Shown piece by piece: positions 28,137 to 36,604 of a stretch of DNA of 64,000 nucleotides (the stretch's first letter is position 1; each line of letters begins with the position of its first letter). The notes under the pieces are model-generated. The model was given only the letters and a program-made list of their open reading frames with translations, was not told the origin of the DNA and searched no databases. Source of the stretch: Lysobacter silvisoli. Its GTDB lineage: Bacteria > Pseudomonadota > Gammaproteobacteria > Xanthomonadales > Xanthomonadaceae. A program made the position numbers and the translations under genes. The stretch covers positions 992,001 to 1,056,000 of the forward strand of contig NZ_QTSU01000001.1 in NCBI RefSeq assembly GCF_003382365.1, in the 5' to 3' direction.

Positions 28137-29030
28137 GTGAGCGAGCTCATTCCGCCGGCGGTGCGCGCGCGCTTGCGCAATCTGCGCCTGACCTCGCGTC
28201 GGGCGGTCGGATCGCATGGCCTGGGGCTGCACCGCAGCCGCAGCCGCGGTGCCGGTTTGGAATTCGCCCAGTACCGCGCCTACGAGCCCGGCGACGAGCT
28301 GCGCCAGATCGACTGGAAGCTGTACGCGCGTTCGGACAAGTTCTTCGTGCGCGAGGCCGAGCGCGAAAGCCCGCTGGCGATCTGGCTGCTGCTCGACGCC
28401 ACCGCGTCCATGGATCAGCGCGACGAAGCGCGGCCCGATCATTCGCGCCTGGACGCGGCCAAGTCGCTGGCCGCCTGCGTGGCCGAACTGGCGTTGCGTC
28501 AGAGCGACCGCTTCGGCCTGATCGCGCTGCGCGAGGACGGCCTGCGCCTGCTGGCACCCGGCACCGGCACGCGCCAGCGCGACCGCCTGCGCCTGGAACT
28601 GCAAGCCCTGCGCGCGCACGGCGGCTGGCCGTCGCCGCAGGTGCTGCGCCCGCTGTGGGAACGCATCGGCGCCGACGACCTGGTGCTGATGATCGGCGAC
28701 GGCTTGGACGAAGCCGGCCTGGCGGTAGCCGAGCGTCTGGCGGCCGCGCGTCGCGAAGTGCTGAGTCTGCGCATCCTCACCGTCGGCGAGCGCGATTTCG
28801 CCTATCAGGGCGGCCGCCGTTTCCGCGATCCGGAAACCGGCGAGGAATTGCTGGGCGACGGCGCCGCGCTGCGCGCCGAGTTCCTGCAGCGCTTCGGCGC
28901 GGCGCGAGCCGCCGCCGACGCGCGCCTGGACGCCTGCGGCATCCGTCACGCCGAATACGTGCTGGACCAGGAACTGGACCTGCCGCTGCGGCGCCTGTTC
29001 GGCGCCCGCGACGCCGCGGAGTACGCGTGA
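28137..29030 (+). CDS. DUF58 domain protein, MoxR partner
   Basis: 297 aa. The DUF58 signature is clear: EFAQYRAYEPGDELRQIDWKLYARSDKFFVRE near residues 41-75, followed by a VWA-like fold with WLLLDATASMDQ, a probable metal-ion-dependent adhesion motif. There is no signal peptide or membrane helix, so it is cytosolic. Start is a GTG 10 bp after the moxR stop. DUF58 proteins accompany MoxR ATPases and are thought to bridge the ATPase to its targets. The stop overlaps the next start (GTGA). Confidence 0.93.
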   Translation: MSELIPPAVRARLRNLRLTSRRAVGSHGLGLHRSRSRGAGLEFAQYRAYEPGDELRQIDWKLYARSDKFFVREAERESPLAIWLLLDATASMDQRDEARPDHSRLDAAKSLAACVAELALRQSDRFGLIALREDGLRLLAPGTGTRQRDRLRLELQALRAHGGWPSPQVLRPLWERIGADDLVLMIGDGLDEAGLAVAERLAAARREVLSLRILTVGERDFAYQGGRRFRDPETGEELLGDGAALRAEFLQRFGAARAAADARLDACGIRHAEYVLDQELDLPLRRLFGARDAAEYA

Positions 29031-30172
29031 ACCTGGCTCTGTTGCTGCCCGCCGCCCTGGCCGCTCTGGCGGCGCTGGCGCTGCCGTTGCTGATCCACCT
29101 GGCCCGGCGCAGCGAGCAGCGGCCGACCGATTTCGCCGCCCTGCGCTGGCTGCGCGCCAAGCCGCGCCCGCGCAGCCGCATCCGTTTCGACGAGCTGTTC
29201 TTGTTGCTGCTGCGCCTGTTGCTGTTGATCTTGATCGCCCTGTGGCTGGCACGGCCTGCGCTGTACGGCGCCGCTTCCGACGTGCCTTGGGTGGCGGTGG
29301 CGCCGGGCGTGGACGCAGGCGCGGTAGCGGCAGCCGTGCCGAAAGGCGCGCGCGTGCATTGGCTGGCACCGGGCTTCCCGACCTACGAACAAGCCGCGCC
29401 GGCGGCGGCTGCCGCGGCCAGCTTGTTGCGCGAACTGGACGCGACGCTGCCCGAAGCCGTGGCGCTGACCGTGCTGGTGCCCGCCGAACTCGACGGCGCC
29501 GACGGTCAGCGGCCGCAGCTCTCGCGCGAGGTCGCGTGGAAAGTGCTGCCCGGCAAAGCGCCGGCGGCGACGGCGCGCACGGCCGGCTTGCCGCGCGTCG
29601 CGATCCGTTACACGCCCGAACGCGCGTCGTCGCTGCCGTACCTGCGCGCCGCCGTCTCGGCCTGGTCGGCGCAGGACACGCGCGTGGACGCGGCCGACAT
29701 CGGGGTTGCGTTGCCAACCGATGCCCAGGCGGTGCTGTGGCTGGCCACCGGCCCTATGCCGCCCGCGCTGCGCGACTGGGTTGCCGCCGGCGGCACCGTG
29801 CTGACCGATCCCGCCACGCCCTGGCCGCAGGCCGGCACGCCGGCGCCGGCGTGGCGCGGCGACGACGGCGCGGTGCTGGCGCAAGCGCAGGGCTTTGGAC
29901 GCGGCCGCGTGCTGCGCCTGACCCGCGCAGCGACGCCGCTGGAACTGCCGCAACTGCTGGACCCCGAGTTCGCGCGCCAGCTGCGCGACCTGCTTACCGC
30001 CGTGCCGGCGCCCACGCGTGCGAATGCGGACAACTATCGCCCACGCAGCGGCGCCGCCGCGTATGCGCCGCCCGCGCTGGACCTCAAGCCGTGGCTGGCG
30101 CTGCTGATCGCGGTCGTGTTCCTGCTCGAACGTTTGTGGGCGAACCGGCCGCGGCGGAGCGGGGCGCCATGA
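29027..30172 (+). CDS. BatA-like membrane protein (aerotolerance N-terminal domain)
   Basis: 381 aa. N-terminal helix NLALLLPAALAALAALALPLLIHL followed by the BatA-type cytoplasmic stretch RRSEQRPTDFAALRWLRAKPRPRSRIRFDEL and a second helix LFLLLLRLLLLILIALWLARPAL (residues ~55-80). The large middle part is probably periplasmic and lacks an evident VWA metal site. A third helix near the C-terminus (LALLIAVVFLLERLW) precedes a basic tail. GTG start inside the DUF58 stop. Such proteins are the membrane arm of MoxR/Bat systems; substrate unknown. Confidence 0.88.
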   Translation: MNLALLLPAALAALAALALPLLIHLARRSEQRPTDFAALRWLRAKPRPRSRIRFDELFLLLLRLLLLILIALWLARPALYGAASDVPWVAVAPGVDAGAVAAAVPKGARVHWLAPGFPTYEQAAPAAAAAASLLRELDATLPEAVALTVLVPAELDGADGQRPQLSREVAWKVLPGKAPAATARTAGLPRVAIRYTPERASSLPYLRAAVSAWSAQDTRVDAADIGVALPTDAQAVLWLATGPMPPALRDWVAAGGTVLTDPATPWPQAGTPAPAWRGDDGAVLAQAQGFGRGRVLRLTRAATPLELPQLLDPEFARQLRDLLTAVPAPTRANADNYRPRSGAAAYAPPALDLKPWLALLIAVVFLLERLWANRPRRSGAP

Positions 30173-32364
30173 AGGCCGATACGGTCCTGCGCGCCTGGTT
30201 GCAGGCCGCGCGTCGCCGTCGCATCGGCGTAACCACCTGCGCGGCGCTGCCTTGGGCCGCCGTGCTGGCCACGGCGGTGGCGCGCTGGGGCAGCATCGCG
30301 CTGGCTGCCGCGGTCGCCGCGATCACGGCGGCGGCCGTCGTCGCAGGCGCCTGGTCTTACGCGCGGCGCCTGGATACGCGGTGGCTCGCGCGTCGGCTCA
30401 ACGACCGCCGCGCGGACATGGACGACAGCGCGGACCTGTTGTTCGCCGCCGACGCGCCGCTCTCGCCGCTGCAGCGCCTGCAGCAGGCGCGCCTGCGCGA
30501 GCGCATCGAACGCGGCGCCACGCCCGACTTGCGCGAACCCTGGCCCTGGCGCCGCATCGCCGCGGGTGCCGTCGTGGCCGGTCTGCTGCTGGCCGCGCTG
30601 CTGTGGTGGCCGACGGCGCAGGACCTGCCGCTGCACCAACGCCTGGCCGAAGCCACGGGCCTGGCGCCGGCGCCCACGCACACGCGCCTGCTGCAAGCGC
30701 AACTGGCGATCGCGCCGCCGGCTTACACCCGGCTGCCCGCGCGCACGCAGGACGAACTGGACGCCAAGACCGTGCAAGGCGCGAGCCTGCGCTGGACCCT
30801 GCGCCTGTCGCCGCAGCCGCAAACGGCGGCGCTGGCGTTCCACGACGGCCGCCGGGTGGTCCTGCAGCGCAGCGGCGAGGATTGGATCGGCCAGAGCGTG
30901 CTCGACAAACCGGCGCTGTACCGGCTGGAACTCGACGCGCGCGCCTTGCCCTTGCAAACCCGGCGCCTGTACCGCCTGGACGCCACGCCCGACCGGGCAC
31001 CGCAGTTGCGCGTGATCGAGCCCGACCGCGGCCTGAGCCTGATGCAGCCGGGCCAGCGCGCCTGGCCGCTGGCGTTCGAGGCCAGCGACGATTACGGCGT
31101 GGACGCGGGCGCGCAACTGCGCGTGGTCCTGGCCCAGGGTTCGGGCGAGAACATCACCTTCCGCGAGCGCCAGATCGCGTTGCAGGGCAGCGGCGGCGCG
31201 CAGTCCAAGCGCTACGTCCACCGGCTGGACCTCGGCGCGTTGGGCTATGCCGTAGGCGACGACCTGATCGTGCAACTGATGGTGCACGACAACCGCCGGC
31301 CGCAGGCACAGAGCGCGCGCAGCCCCAGCCTGATCCTGCGCTGGCCGGCCGACGCCGGCAGCGAGGCCACCGGCATCGAAGGCCTGGTCAAGACCGTGCT
31401 GCCCGCGTACTTCCGCAGCCAGCGCCAGATCATCATCGACGCCGAAGCGCTGCTGGCGCAGCGCCGGCGGCTGGACGCCGACACCTACCTCAAGCGTTCC
31501 GACGGCATCGGCGTGGATCAGCGCATCCTGCGCCTGCGTTACGGCCAGTTCCTGGGCGAGGAAGCCGAAGGCGAACCGCAACTGCCGACCAACGATGCCG
31601 AGGAAGAGGGCGCGCACGAGGAAGGGGAGCACCACGACGGCGACGGCCACGACCATGCGACGGCGCCCAAGCAGGACGGTCACGACCATGGCCAGGCATC
31701 TGCATCGGAACCGGCGAAGTTCGGCGACCCCGGCTCGGTGCTGGAGCAATACGGCCACACCCACGACCACGCCGAAGCGGCCACGCTGCTGGACCCGGAA
31801 ACGCGCAAGCTGCTCAAGTCCGCGCTGGACGAGATGTGGCAGTCCGAACTGCACCTGCGCCAGGGCCATCCCGACCAGGCGCTGCCCTACGCCTACAAGG
31901 CGCTGCGCTACATCAAGCAGGTACAGCAGGCCAGCCGCATCTACCTGGCGCGGGTGGGCCCGGAACTGCCGCCGATCGACGAAGGCCGGCGCCTGAGCGG
32001 CGATCGCGCCGGCCTGGCGCGGCGCGGCGATGCCCTGAGCCGCGCCGACACCTCCGTGCCGACCTTGGAAGCCTTGTGGCGCACGCTCGATGCCGCGCCC
32101 GGCAGCGAGGCCGCCGCCATCGACACCGCCGCGCTGGAACGCTGGCTGCGCGACAACGAAACCCGCGTGGCCGATCCGCTGGCGCTGGTCGCGGCCATCG
32201 ACGCGCTGCGCGAACGCCCCGACTGCGCCGACTGCCGCGCCCGCCTGCGTGGGCTGCTGTGGCCGCTGCTGCCGCGTCCGCCCGCGGCGGTGCCGCGGCG
32301 TGGCGACGGCGGCGAGGAAGGGCGGCGCTATCTGGACGCATTGCGTCGGGAGCGTGCGCCTTGA
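30169..32364 (+). CDS. DUF4175-like membrane protein with a His/Asp-rich insert
   Basis: 731 aa. Three hydrophobic helices in the first ~150 residues (around 22-38, 44-62 and 128-146) are followed by a large beta-rich region (QLAIAPPAYTRLPARTQDEL onward) like DUF4175 proteins. A helical C-terminal part includes LLKSALDEMWQSELHLRQGHPDQALPYAYKALRYIKQ, a tetratricopeptide-like hairpin. Between them, around residues 470-530, lies a striking acidic and histidine-rich stretch with repeats such as HHDGDGHDHA, DGHDHGQ and HTHDHAE. That looks like a metal-binding loop. ATG start overlaps the previous stop; the product is the largest of the MoxR run. Confidence 0.8.
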   Translation: MKADTVLRAWLQAARRRRIGVTTCAALPWAAVLATAVARWGSIALAAAVAAITAAAVVAGAWSYARRLDTRWLARRLNDRRADMDDSADLLFAADAPLSPLQRLQQARLRERIERGATPDLREPWPWRRIAAGAVVAGLLLAALLWWPTAQDLPLHQRLAEATGLAPAPTHTRLLQAQLAIAPPAYTRLPARTQDELDAKTVQGASLRWTLRLSPQPQTAALAFHDGRRVVLQRSGEDWIGQSVLDKPALYRLELDARALPLQTRRLYRLDATPDRAPQLRVIEPDRGLSLMQPGQRAWPLAFEASDDYGVDAGAQLRVVLAQGSGENITFRERQIALQGSGGAQSKRYVHRLDLGALGYAVGDDLIVQLMVHDNRRPQAQSARSPSLILRWPADAGSEATGIEGLVKTVLPAYFRSQRQIIIDAEALLAQRRRLDADTYLKRSDGIGVDQRILRLRYGQFLGEEAEGEPQLPTNDAEEEGAHEEGEHHDGDGHDHATAPKQDGHDHGQASASEPAKFGDPGSVLEQYGHTHDHAEAATLLDPETRKLLKSALDEMWQSELHLRQGHPDQALPYAYKALRYIKQVQQASRIYLARVGPELPPIDEGRRLSGDRAGLARRGDALSRADTSVPTLEALWRTLDAAPGSEAAAIDTAALERWLRDNETRVADPLALVAAIDALRERPDCADCRARLRGLLWPLLPRPPAAVPRRGDGGEEGRRYLDALRRERAP

Positions 32365-34205
32365 ACGCCGCCGCCGCGACGCCCGAACTCGTGTTGGCGG
32401 CGCTGCTCATGCTTGCGGCCGCGCTGGCGCTGGTCGGCGTGGTGTGGCGTCAGCGCCGCGCCGCCGCCGAGCAGCGCTCGCGTCCCTGGCGCTTGGCGCT
32501 GCTGCTCGCCGCGCAGCCGCTGTGCGCGGCGTTGCTCTATCTGACTTTGCTGCCGCCGGCCGTGCCGGTCGCGGCCGACGCTCTGAGCGTGGCCACCGCC
32601 GGTACCGGCGGATTCGGTAGCGACACTGCGCATCGCATCGTCCTGCCGGAGGCGCCGGCCTCGCTCGACGGCGAGCGTTTGCCCGATCTGGCCACCGCGC
32701 TGCGCCGCTATCCCGGCACGCGCCGGCTGCAGGTGCTGGGCCACGGACTGGAGGCGCGCGACCGCGATGCCGCACGCGGTTTGACCGTCGACTATCGCGC
32801 ACCGCCGCCGCGCCGCGGCCTGACCGGTTTGTGGCCCCCCGCGCGCGTGGTCGCCGGCGGCGACTTCGTGGTCCACGGTGTCGCAACGGGCGTCACCGGC
32901 GGCAGCGTGGAACTGCTGGACCCTGCCGGCCAGCGCGTAGACCGTGTAGTGCCCGGCGCCGATGGCCGCTTCGCCCTGCAAGGCAGCGCACGCACGCCGG
33001 GCCATGCCGGTTTCGCCGTGCGCGTGCTCGATGCGCGGCGCGCCAAGGTGGAGCAGGTCGAGTTGCCGCTGCAGGTGCAGGCCGAAGCCGCGCCGCGCCT
33101 GCTGGTGCTGGCCGGCGCGCCCAATCCGGAGCTGAAATACCTGCGCCGCTGGGCGATCGACAGCGGTCTGCGCCTGCAGACCCAGATCAACACCGGCGGC
33201 GGCATGCAGCTAGGCGACGCGCCCATGGCTTTGAACGCCGCGAGCCTGCGCGATTACGACCTGGCCGTGATCGACGAGCGTGCGTGGGATGCGCTGTCGC
33301 CCGGGCAGCGCGCGGCGCTGGCCGAGTCGGTACGCGAAGGGCTGGGCCTGCTGCTGCGCGCCAGCGGCCCCTTCTCGCCCGGCCTGAGGGCGCAGTGGCG
33401 CGCCTGGGGCGTGAGCCTCGATGCCGGTGGCGACAGTGCGGTATCGCGTCTGGCAGGCGAGGGCGCCGACGAAGATGCGTTGCGCGCGCGCCTGGGCCCG
33501 GGCTCCACCGATGCGCCGCGTACCGCCGACGCCGCCGTACCCGAACTGCCGCCGCTGAGCCGCCGGGCCTTGCGCCTGGACCCGTCGCAGCTGCAGGTCT
33601 GGTTGCGCGACAGCGCGAACACGCCGCTCGCGGGTTGGCGGGAACTCGGCCGCGGCCGCGTCGCGGTGTGGACCTTGGGCGACAGCTACCGGCTGGCGCT
33701 GGCCGGCCGCGGCGATGCGCACGCGCGTTTGTGGAGCCAGGCGCTGGCGCAAGTGGCGCGTGCGCGCGCCCAATCGCAGACACCGACCCTGCCGGCCTGG
33801 GCCTGGCCCGACGAGCGCATGACGATCTGCGGCCTGGGCCAGGGCGCGCGCGTGATCGCCGCCGACGGCACGCAGACCGCATTGCGCTTGGACCCGGCCA
33901 GCGGCGCACAACGCTGCGCAGGCTATTGGCCGCGCGTCGCCGGACGTCACCTGCTGCGCCAGGGCGACGACGAATGGCCGTTCTCGGTGCGCGCCGCCAA
34001 CGACGCGCCGGGTCTGCGCGAAAACGAATTGCGCGAGGCCAACCTCGCTTTGGCGGCACAGGGCGCGCCGTCCGCCGCGACGCTGGCCAAGCAAACCCAG
34101 CGCGGCGCCTCCTGGCCCTGGTTCCTGGCCTGGCTGTGCGTGGCCGCGGCGTTGTGGTGGTTAGAACGTTCGCGTTATGGTCGGCGCTTGGCTGCGTCCG
34201 CATGA
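32361..34205 (+). CDS. Membrane protein with glutamine-amidotransferase-like domain
   Basis: 614 aa. The start is a TTG inside the previous stop (TTGA), in line with the coupling of the run. Two N-terminal helices (LVLAALLMLAAALALVGVVW and LALLLAAQPLCAALLYLTLL) and one C-terminal helix (residues ~587-603) bracket a large extracytoplasmic part. A beta-sandwich-like segment around residue 165 (FVVHGVATGVTGGSVELLDPAGQ) precedes a GATase1-like domain, APRLLVLAGAPNPELKYLRRW to DYDLAVIDERAWDALS. No catalytic cysteine is evident. It ends the MoxR cluster; function unknown. Confidence 0.78.
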   Translation: MNAAAATPELVLAALLMLAAALALVGVVWRQRRAAAEQRSRPWRLALLLAAQPLCAALLYLTLLPPAVPVAADALSVATAGTGGFGSDTAHRIVLPEAPASLDGERLPDLATALRRYPGTRRLQVLGHGLEARDRDAARGLTVDYRAPPPRRGLTGLWPPARVVAGGDFVVHGVATGVTGGSVELLDPAGQRVDRVVPGADGRFALQGSARTPGHAGFAVRVLDARRAKVEQVELPLQVQAEAAPRLLVLAGAPNPELKYLRRWAIDSGLRLQTQINTGGGMQLGDAPMALNAASLRDYDLAVIDERAWDALSPGQRAALAESVREGLGLLLRASGPFSPGLRAQWRAWGVSLDAGGDSAVSRLAGEGADEDALRARLGPGSTDAPRTADAAVPELPPLSRRALRLDPSQLQVWLRDSANTPLAGWRELGRGRVAVWTLGDSYRLALAGRGDAHARLWSQALAQVARARAQSQTPTLPAWAWPDERMTICGLGQGARVIAADGTQTALRLDPASGAQRCAGYWPRVAGRHLLRQGDDEWPFSVRAANDAPGLRENELREANLALAAQGAPSAATLAKQTQRGASWPWFLAWLCVAAALWWLERSRYGRRLAASA

Positions 34206-34327
34206 ACGATCGATTCGCTACGTGCGCACAGTCGCCGTTCTCGGTCCGCAGCTCCGAGCTTGGATCGCGCAAAGCTCGATAGACGCCGATTCCCAGAAAA
34301 CTGCTGCGCCGCCGCTTAGGCCCGGAC

Positions 34328-34660
34328 TCAGCCGGTCGGCAAGTAGCGGGGCACCTTGGCCCGCAGCAGTCGCACCAACACCGGGTCCATGTAATCGAAG
34401 TCGTCCGGTATGTCCAAGCACACGATGCGTTTGCCGGCCAGATGCCGGCGGAATTTCTTGGACAGCTTGTTGCGGTGCGTCTTTTCCATGACGAAGATCA
34501 GGTCGGCCCAGGCGAGCAGTTCCGGCGACACGGGTTGGCCGGCCTCGTTGCCCAGGCCGGCAGACTGGGTCTCGATCCCCGGCCAGTCGGCGAACACCTG
34601 TTCCGCCGTCGGACTGCGCAGCCGGTTCTGGGTGCAGATAAAGAGGACGTTGCGCGACAA
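34328..34660 (-). CDS. Low-molecular-weight protein tyrosine phosphatase-like protein (COG4551 type)
   Basis: 110 aa. The phosphatase loop CTQNRLRS gives Cys9-x5-Arg15, and DIPDDFDYMDPVL near residue 90 supplies the aspartate general acid. The sequence NVLFICTQNRLRSPTAEQVF is diagnostic of the small COG4551 branch of arginine/tyrosine phosphatases. The start is a TTG at 34660 with AGGAGG 4 bp upstream; extending upstream would add a non-conserved, proline-poor leader. It probably lies downstream of, but is separately expressed from, the unknown gene at 34716. Substrate unknown. Confidence 0.85.
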   Translation of the reverse strand: MSRNVLFICTQNRLRSPTAEQVFADWPGIETQSAGLGNEAGQPVSPELLAWADLIFVMEKTHRNKLSKKFRRHLAGKRIVCLDIPDDFDYMDPVLVRLLRAKVPRYLPTG

Positions 34661-34715
34661 GGCGCCTCCTGTAGCCCGTTTGGGTTCTACCGAGCCGCGA
34701 TGCAGCGTCGGCAAT

Positions 34716-35195
34716 CTATCCGTATTGCAAAGCGGCGCGGCAGTCCTGGCCCAGCTCATCAGCACGCCCCTTCAGGTCCGCCCACCGTATCAGCGTTAGA
34801 GCCCTGCCGGCCTGCGCTCTAATCGATCTCCAGTCGCGATGATGGAATATGGTGCGGTCATCGCAGTGCAGGGCTTCGTCGCTCAAGCCGTCGCAGTCGG
34901 AGCGCATGGACGCCAACAGCGCCAGCAGATCGGCGCAGTCCCAGCCTTGGGACGCGTCCAGGAAGCGATCAATCGCCAGGAACTTCGACGACCGGGCCTC
35001 GCAGGCGGGGCAGTCCGGAATGGTTTCGCATTGCCGGGCCGGGTCGAGCGCCAGGAACTCGAGTGCATGGCCCAGCTCGCAAATCCTGAGCACGGCCAGA
35101 TGTTCGCCGGCTCCGTACAGCTTCCACACGATCGTGGACAGCGGCTCCGGCCCGATGCCGGCCGGAAGCGGATGGTGCGCGGGGTTCAATGGCAT
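34716..35195 (-). CDS. Hypothetical protein
   Basis: 159 aa, not recognised. It is soluble, without signal peptide or membrane helix. The middle contains four cysteines in CETIPDCPACEARSSKFLAIDRF, a possible metal knuckle (CPAC), but only one CxxC pair is present. Leu/Ala-rich helices (ADLLALLASM, AQAGRALTLIRWADL) dominate the second half. It lies upstream of the phosphatase gene by 55 bp on the same strand. Codon use is less GC-skewed than in neighbours. It could be a real strain-specific gene; a spurious frame cannot be excluded. Confidence 0.5.
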   Translation of the reverse strand: MPLNPAHHPLPAGIGPEPLSTIVWKLYGAGEHLAVLRICELGHALEFLALDPARQCETIPDCPACEARSSKFLAIDRFLDASQGWDCADLLALLASMRSDCDGLSDEALHCDDRTIFHHRDWRSIRAQAGRALTLIRWADLKGRADELGQDCRAALQYG

Positions 35196-35237
35196 TGGCC
35201 CCTCGGCTCGAGCAGCGCTTAGACGGTACCGATCAGC

Positions 35238-35372
35238 CTAACGGATGTTCTGCCTGGCCATCAGGGTATCCGCGTGCCGGTGCACTACACGCCAACCCTC
35301 CGGCTCGCGGCGGAAGATGGTGGTGGCCCATGGCGGTGGGGGCGGGCCCAAGGGGAAATACGCGATGCATGC
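35238..35372 (-). pseudogene. C-terminal remnant of a SnoaL/NTF2-like protein
   Basis: On the minus strand a frame ending at TAG 35238 reads PWATTIFRREPEGWRVVHR followed by HADTLMARQNIR. The last strands of SnoaL-like (NTF2 fold) proteins commonly read FRRE-x-GW-x-hVHRHAD, so this looks like the C-terminal third of such a protein. Upstream the match fades at about 35372, and no start codon or N-terminal domain is visible. It fills most of the 240-bp gap before the TetR gene. Evidence is a short but characteristic motif only. Confidence 0.5.
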
Positions 35373-35400
35373 CCGGAGCCGGCAATTGGGTGGGCTAGGT

Positions 35401-35429
35401 TTGCAAAAATACCAACCGGATGGTATGTA
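35401..35429 (+). promoter_or_regulatory. Promoter of the TetR operon, predicted leaderless
   Basis: A -35 box TTGCAA (35401-35406), a 17-bp spacer and a -10 box TATGTA (35424-35429) place the start of transcription 6-7 bp further on, at the ATG at 35436. There is no room for a Shine-Dalgarno sequence. The spacer is almost filled by the palindrome at 35409-35426. Confidence 0.6.
35409..35426. promoter_or_regulatory. Candidate TetR operator inside the promoter
   Basis: ATACCAACCGGATGGTAT matches its own reverse complement at 16 of 18 positions, with perfect 5-bp arms ATACC/GGTAT. It lies between the -35 and -10 boxes and overlaps the -10, the classic place for repression by the TetR protein encoded 10 bp downstream. 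Confidence 0.7.
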
Positions 35430-35435
35430 TTATTT

Positions 35436-36071
35436 ATGGCCAGACCCACCAAACAATCCCCCGAGCGCGGCAACGCCCGCATCCGCCTGCTGGAAGCCGC
35501 CCGCGACGTGATCCGGGCCCAGGGCTACGCGGCCACCAGCGTCGACGACCTGTGCCGCGCCGCCGGGGTGACCAAGGGCGCGTTCTTCCATCACTTCGAG
35601 AACAAGGACGCCCTGGGCGTGGCCGTGGCCGAGTTCTGGCGGCAGACCACCACCGACTTCTTCAGTGCCGCGCCGTACCACGAGCCCGACGACGCCTTGG
35701 CGCGGGTGCTGGCTTACGTGGCGTTCCGCAGGGCGATCATCGTCGGCGAGCTGGCCGACTTCACCTGCCTGGTCGGAACCATGGCGCAGGAAACCTATGC
35801 CAGCGCGCCGGACATCCGCGAGGCCTGCGGCCGCAGCATCTTCGGCCACGCCGCCACGCTGGAGGCCGACATCGAGGCCGCCCGACGCGAGCGCGGCATC
35901 GTCGGCGATTGGACCGCGCAAAGCCTGGCGCGGCATACCCAGACGGTGATCCAAGGGGGCTTCGTGCTGGCCAAGGCCGGCAACGACCCGGCATTGGCGC
36001 GCGAAAGCCTGGACCACCTGGACCGCTACATCCGCCATCTGTTCCACATTGCCGAGGAAGCCAGCGCATGA
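35436..36071 (+). CDS. TetR family transcriptional repressor
   Basis: 211 aa. The N-terminal TetR helix-turn-helix is well formed: LLEAARDVIRAQGYAATSVDDLCRAAGVTKGAFFHHFENKDAL (residues ~17-60). The C-terminal ligand domain contains EFWRQTTTDFF and LADFTCLVGTMAQETYASAPDIREACGR. The ATG at 35436 follows directly on the -10 box, so the messenger is likely leaderless. The stop overlaps the next start (ATGA); the two following genes are probably its regulon. The ligand is unknown; a reactive carbonyl or thiol-linked compound would fit the GFA-like neighbour, but that is speculation. Confidence 0.92.
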   Translation: MARPTKQSPERGNARIRLLEAARDVIRAQGYAATSVDDLCRAAGVTKGAFFHHFENKDALGVAVAEFWRQTTTDFFSAAPYHEPDDALARVLAYVAFRRAIIVGELADFTCLVGTMAQETYASAPDIREACGRSIFGHAATLEADIEAARRERGIVGDWTAQSLARHTQTVIQGGFVLAKAGNDPALARESLDHLDRYIRHLFHIAEEASA

Positions 36072-36604
36072 GCGTCGATCAAACCCTGGCCTGCGCCTGC
36101 GGGCGCACGCAACTGCAAGTGCGTGGCGCGCCTATCCTGGTGTCCGAATGCCTATGCGACAGCTGCCGCGCGGCGGACCGGCGCCTGGCCGCGTTGCCCG
36201 GCGCGCAAAGCATTCTTACGGCCTACGGCGCGACGCCCAGCGCCGAGTACCGCAAGGACCGGGTCGAGGTGTTGTCCGGTGCCGGGCATCTGCGCGAATT
36301 CCGCCTGAAAGACGATGCCGGCACCCGCCGTGTCATCGCCGACTGCTGCAACACGCCGCTGTTCCTCGAACTCAAAGGCGCGCATTGGCTGAGCGTGTAT
36401 CTGCATTTGTGGCCGCAAGCGGCGCGGCCGCGCCCCGCGTACCGGACGATGGCCGGCGACGTGGACGATCCCGCCACGGTGCCCGATGACATCCCCAACC
36501 TGAAAAGCCACAACCTGTCGTTCTTCGCCCGCCTGCTGGCCGCATGGGTGGCAATGGGCTTCCGCAATCCCACCGTAGCCGTAGCAGGGAAGGTCGATGC
36601 CTGA
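36068..36604 (+). CDS. DUF6151 / GFA-like zinc-binding protein
   Basis: 178 aa. Resembles the glutathione-dependent formaldehyde-activating (GFA) fold: Cys9 and Cys11 in LACACGRTQLQV, ECLCDSCRAADRRL, and DCCNTPLFLEL with the paired cysteines that bind structural and catalytic zinc. The middle ILTAYGATPSAEYRKDRVEVLSG and the C-terminal HNLSFFARLLAAWVAMGFRN are like DUF6151. Its start overlaps the TetR stop. The reaction is unknown; a zinc-dependent thiol or aldehyde chemistry would match the fold. Confidence 0.8.
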   Translation: MSVDQTLACACGRTQLQVRGAPILVSECLCDSCRAADRRLAALPGAQSILTAYGATPSAEYRKDRVEVLSGAGHLREFRLKDDAGTRRVIADCCNTPLFLELKGAHWLSVYLHLWPQAARPRPAYRTMAGDVDDPATVPDDIPNLKSHNLSFFARLLAAWVAMGFRNPTVAVAGKVDA

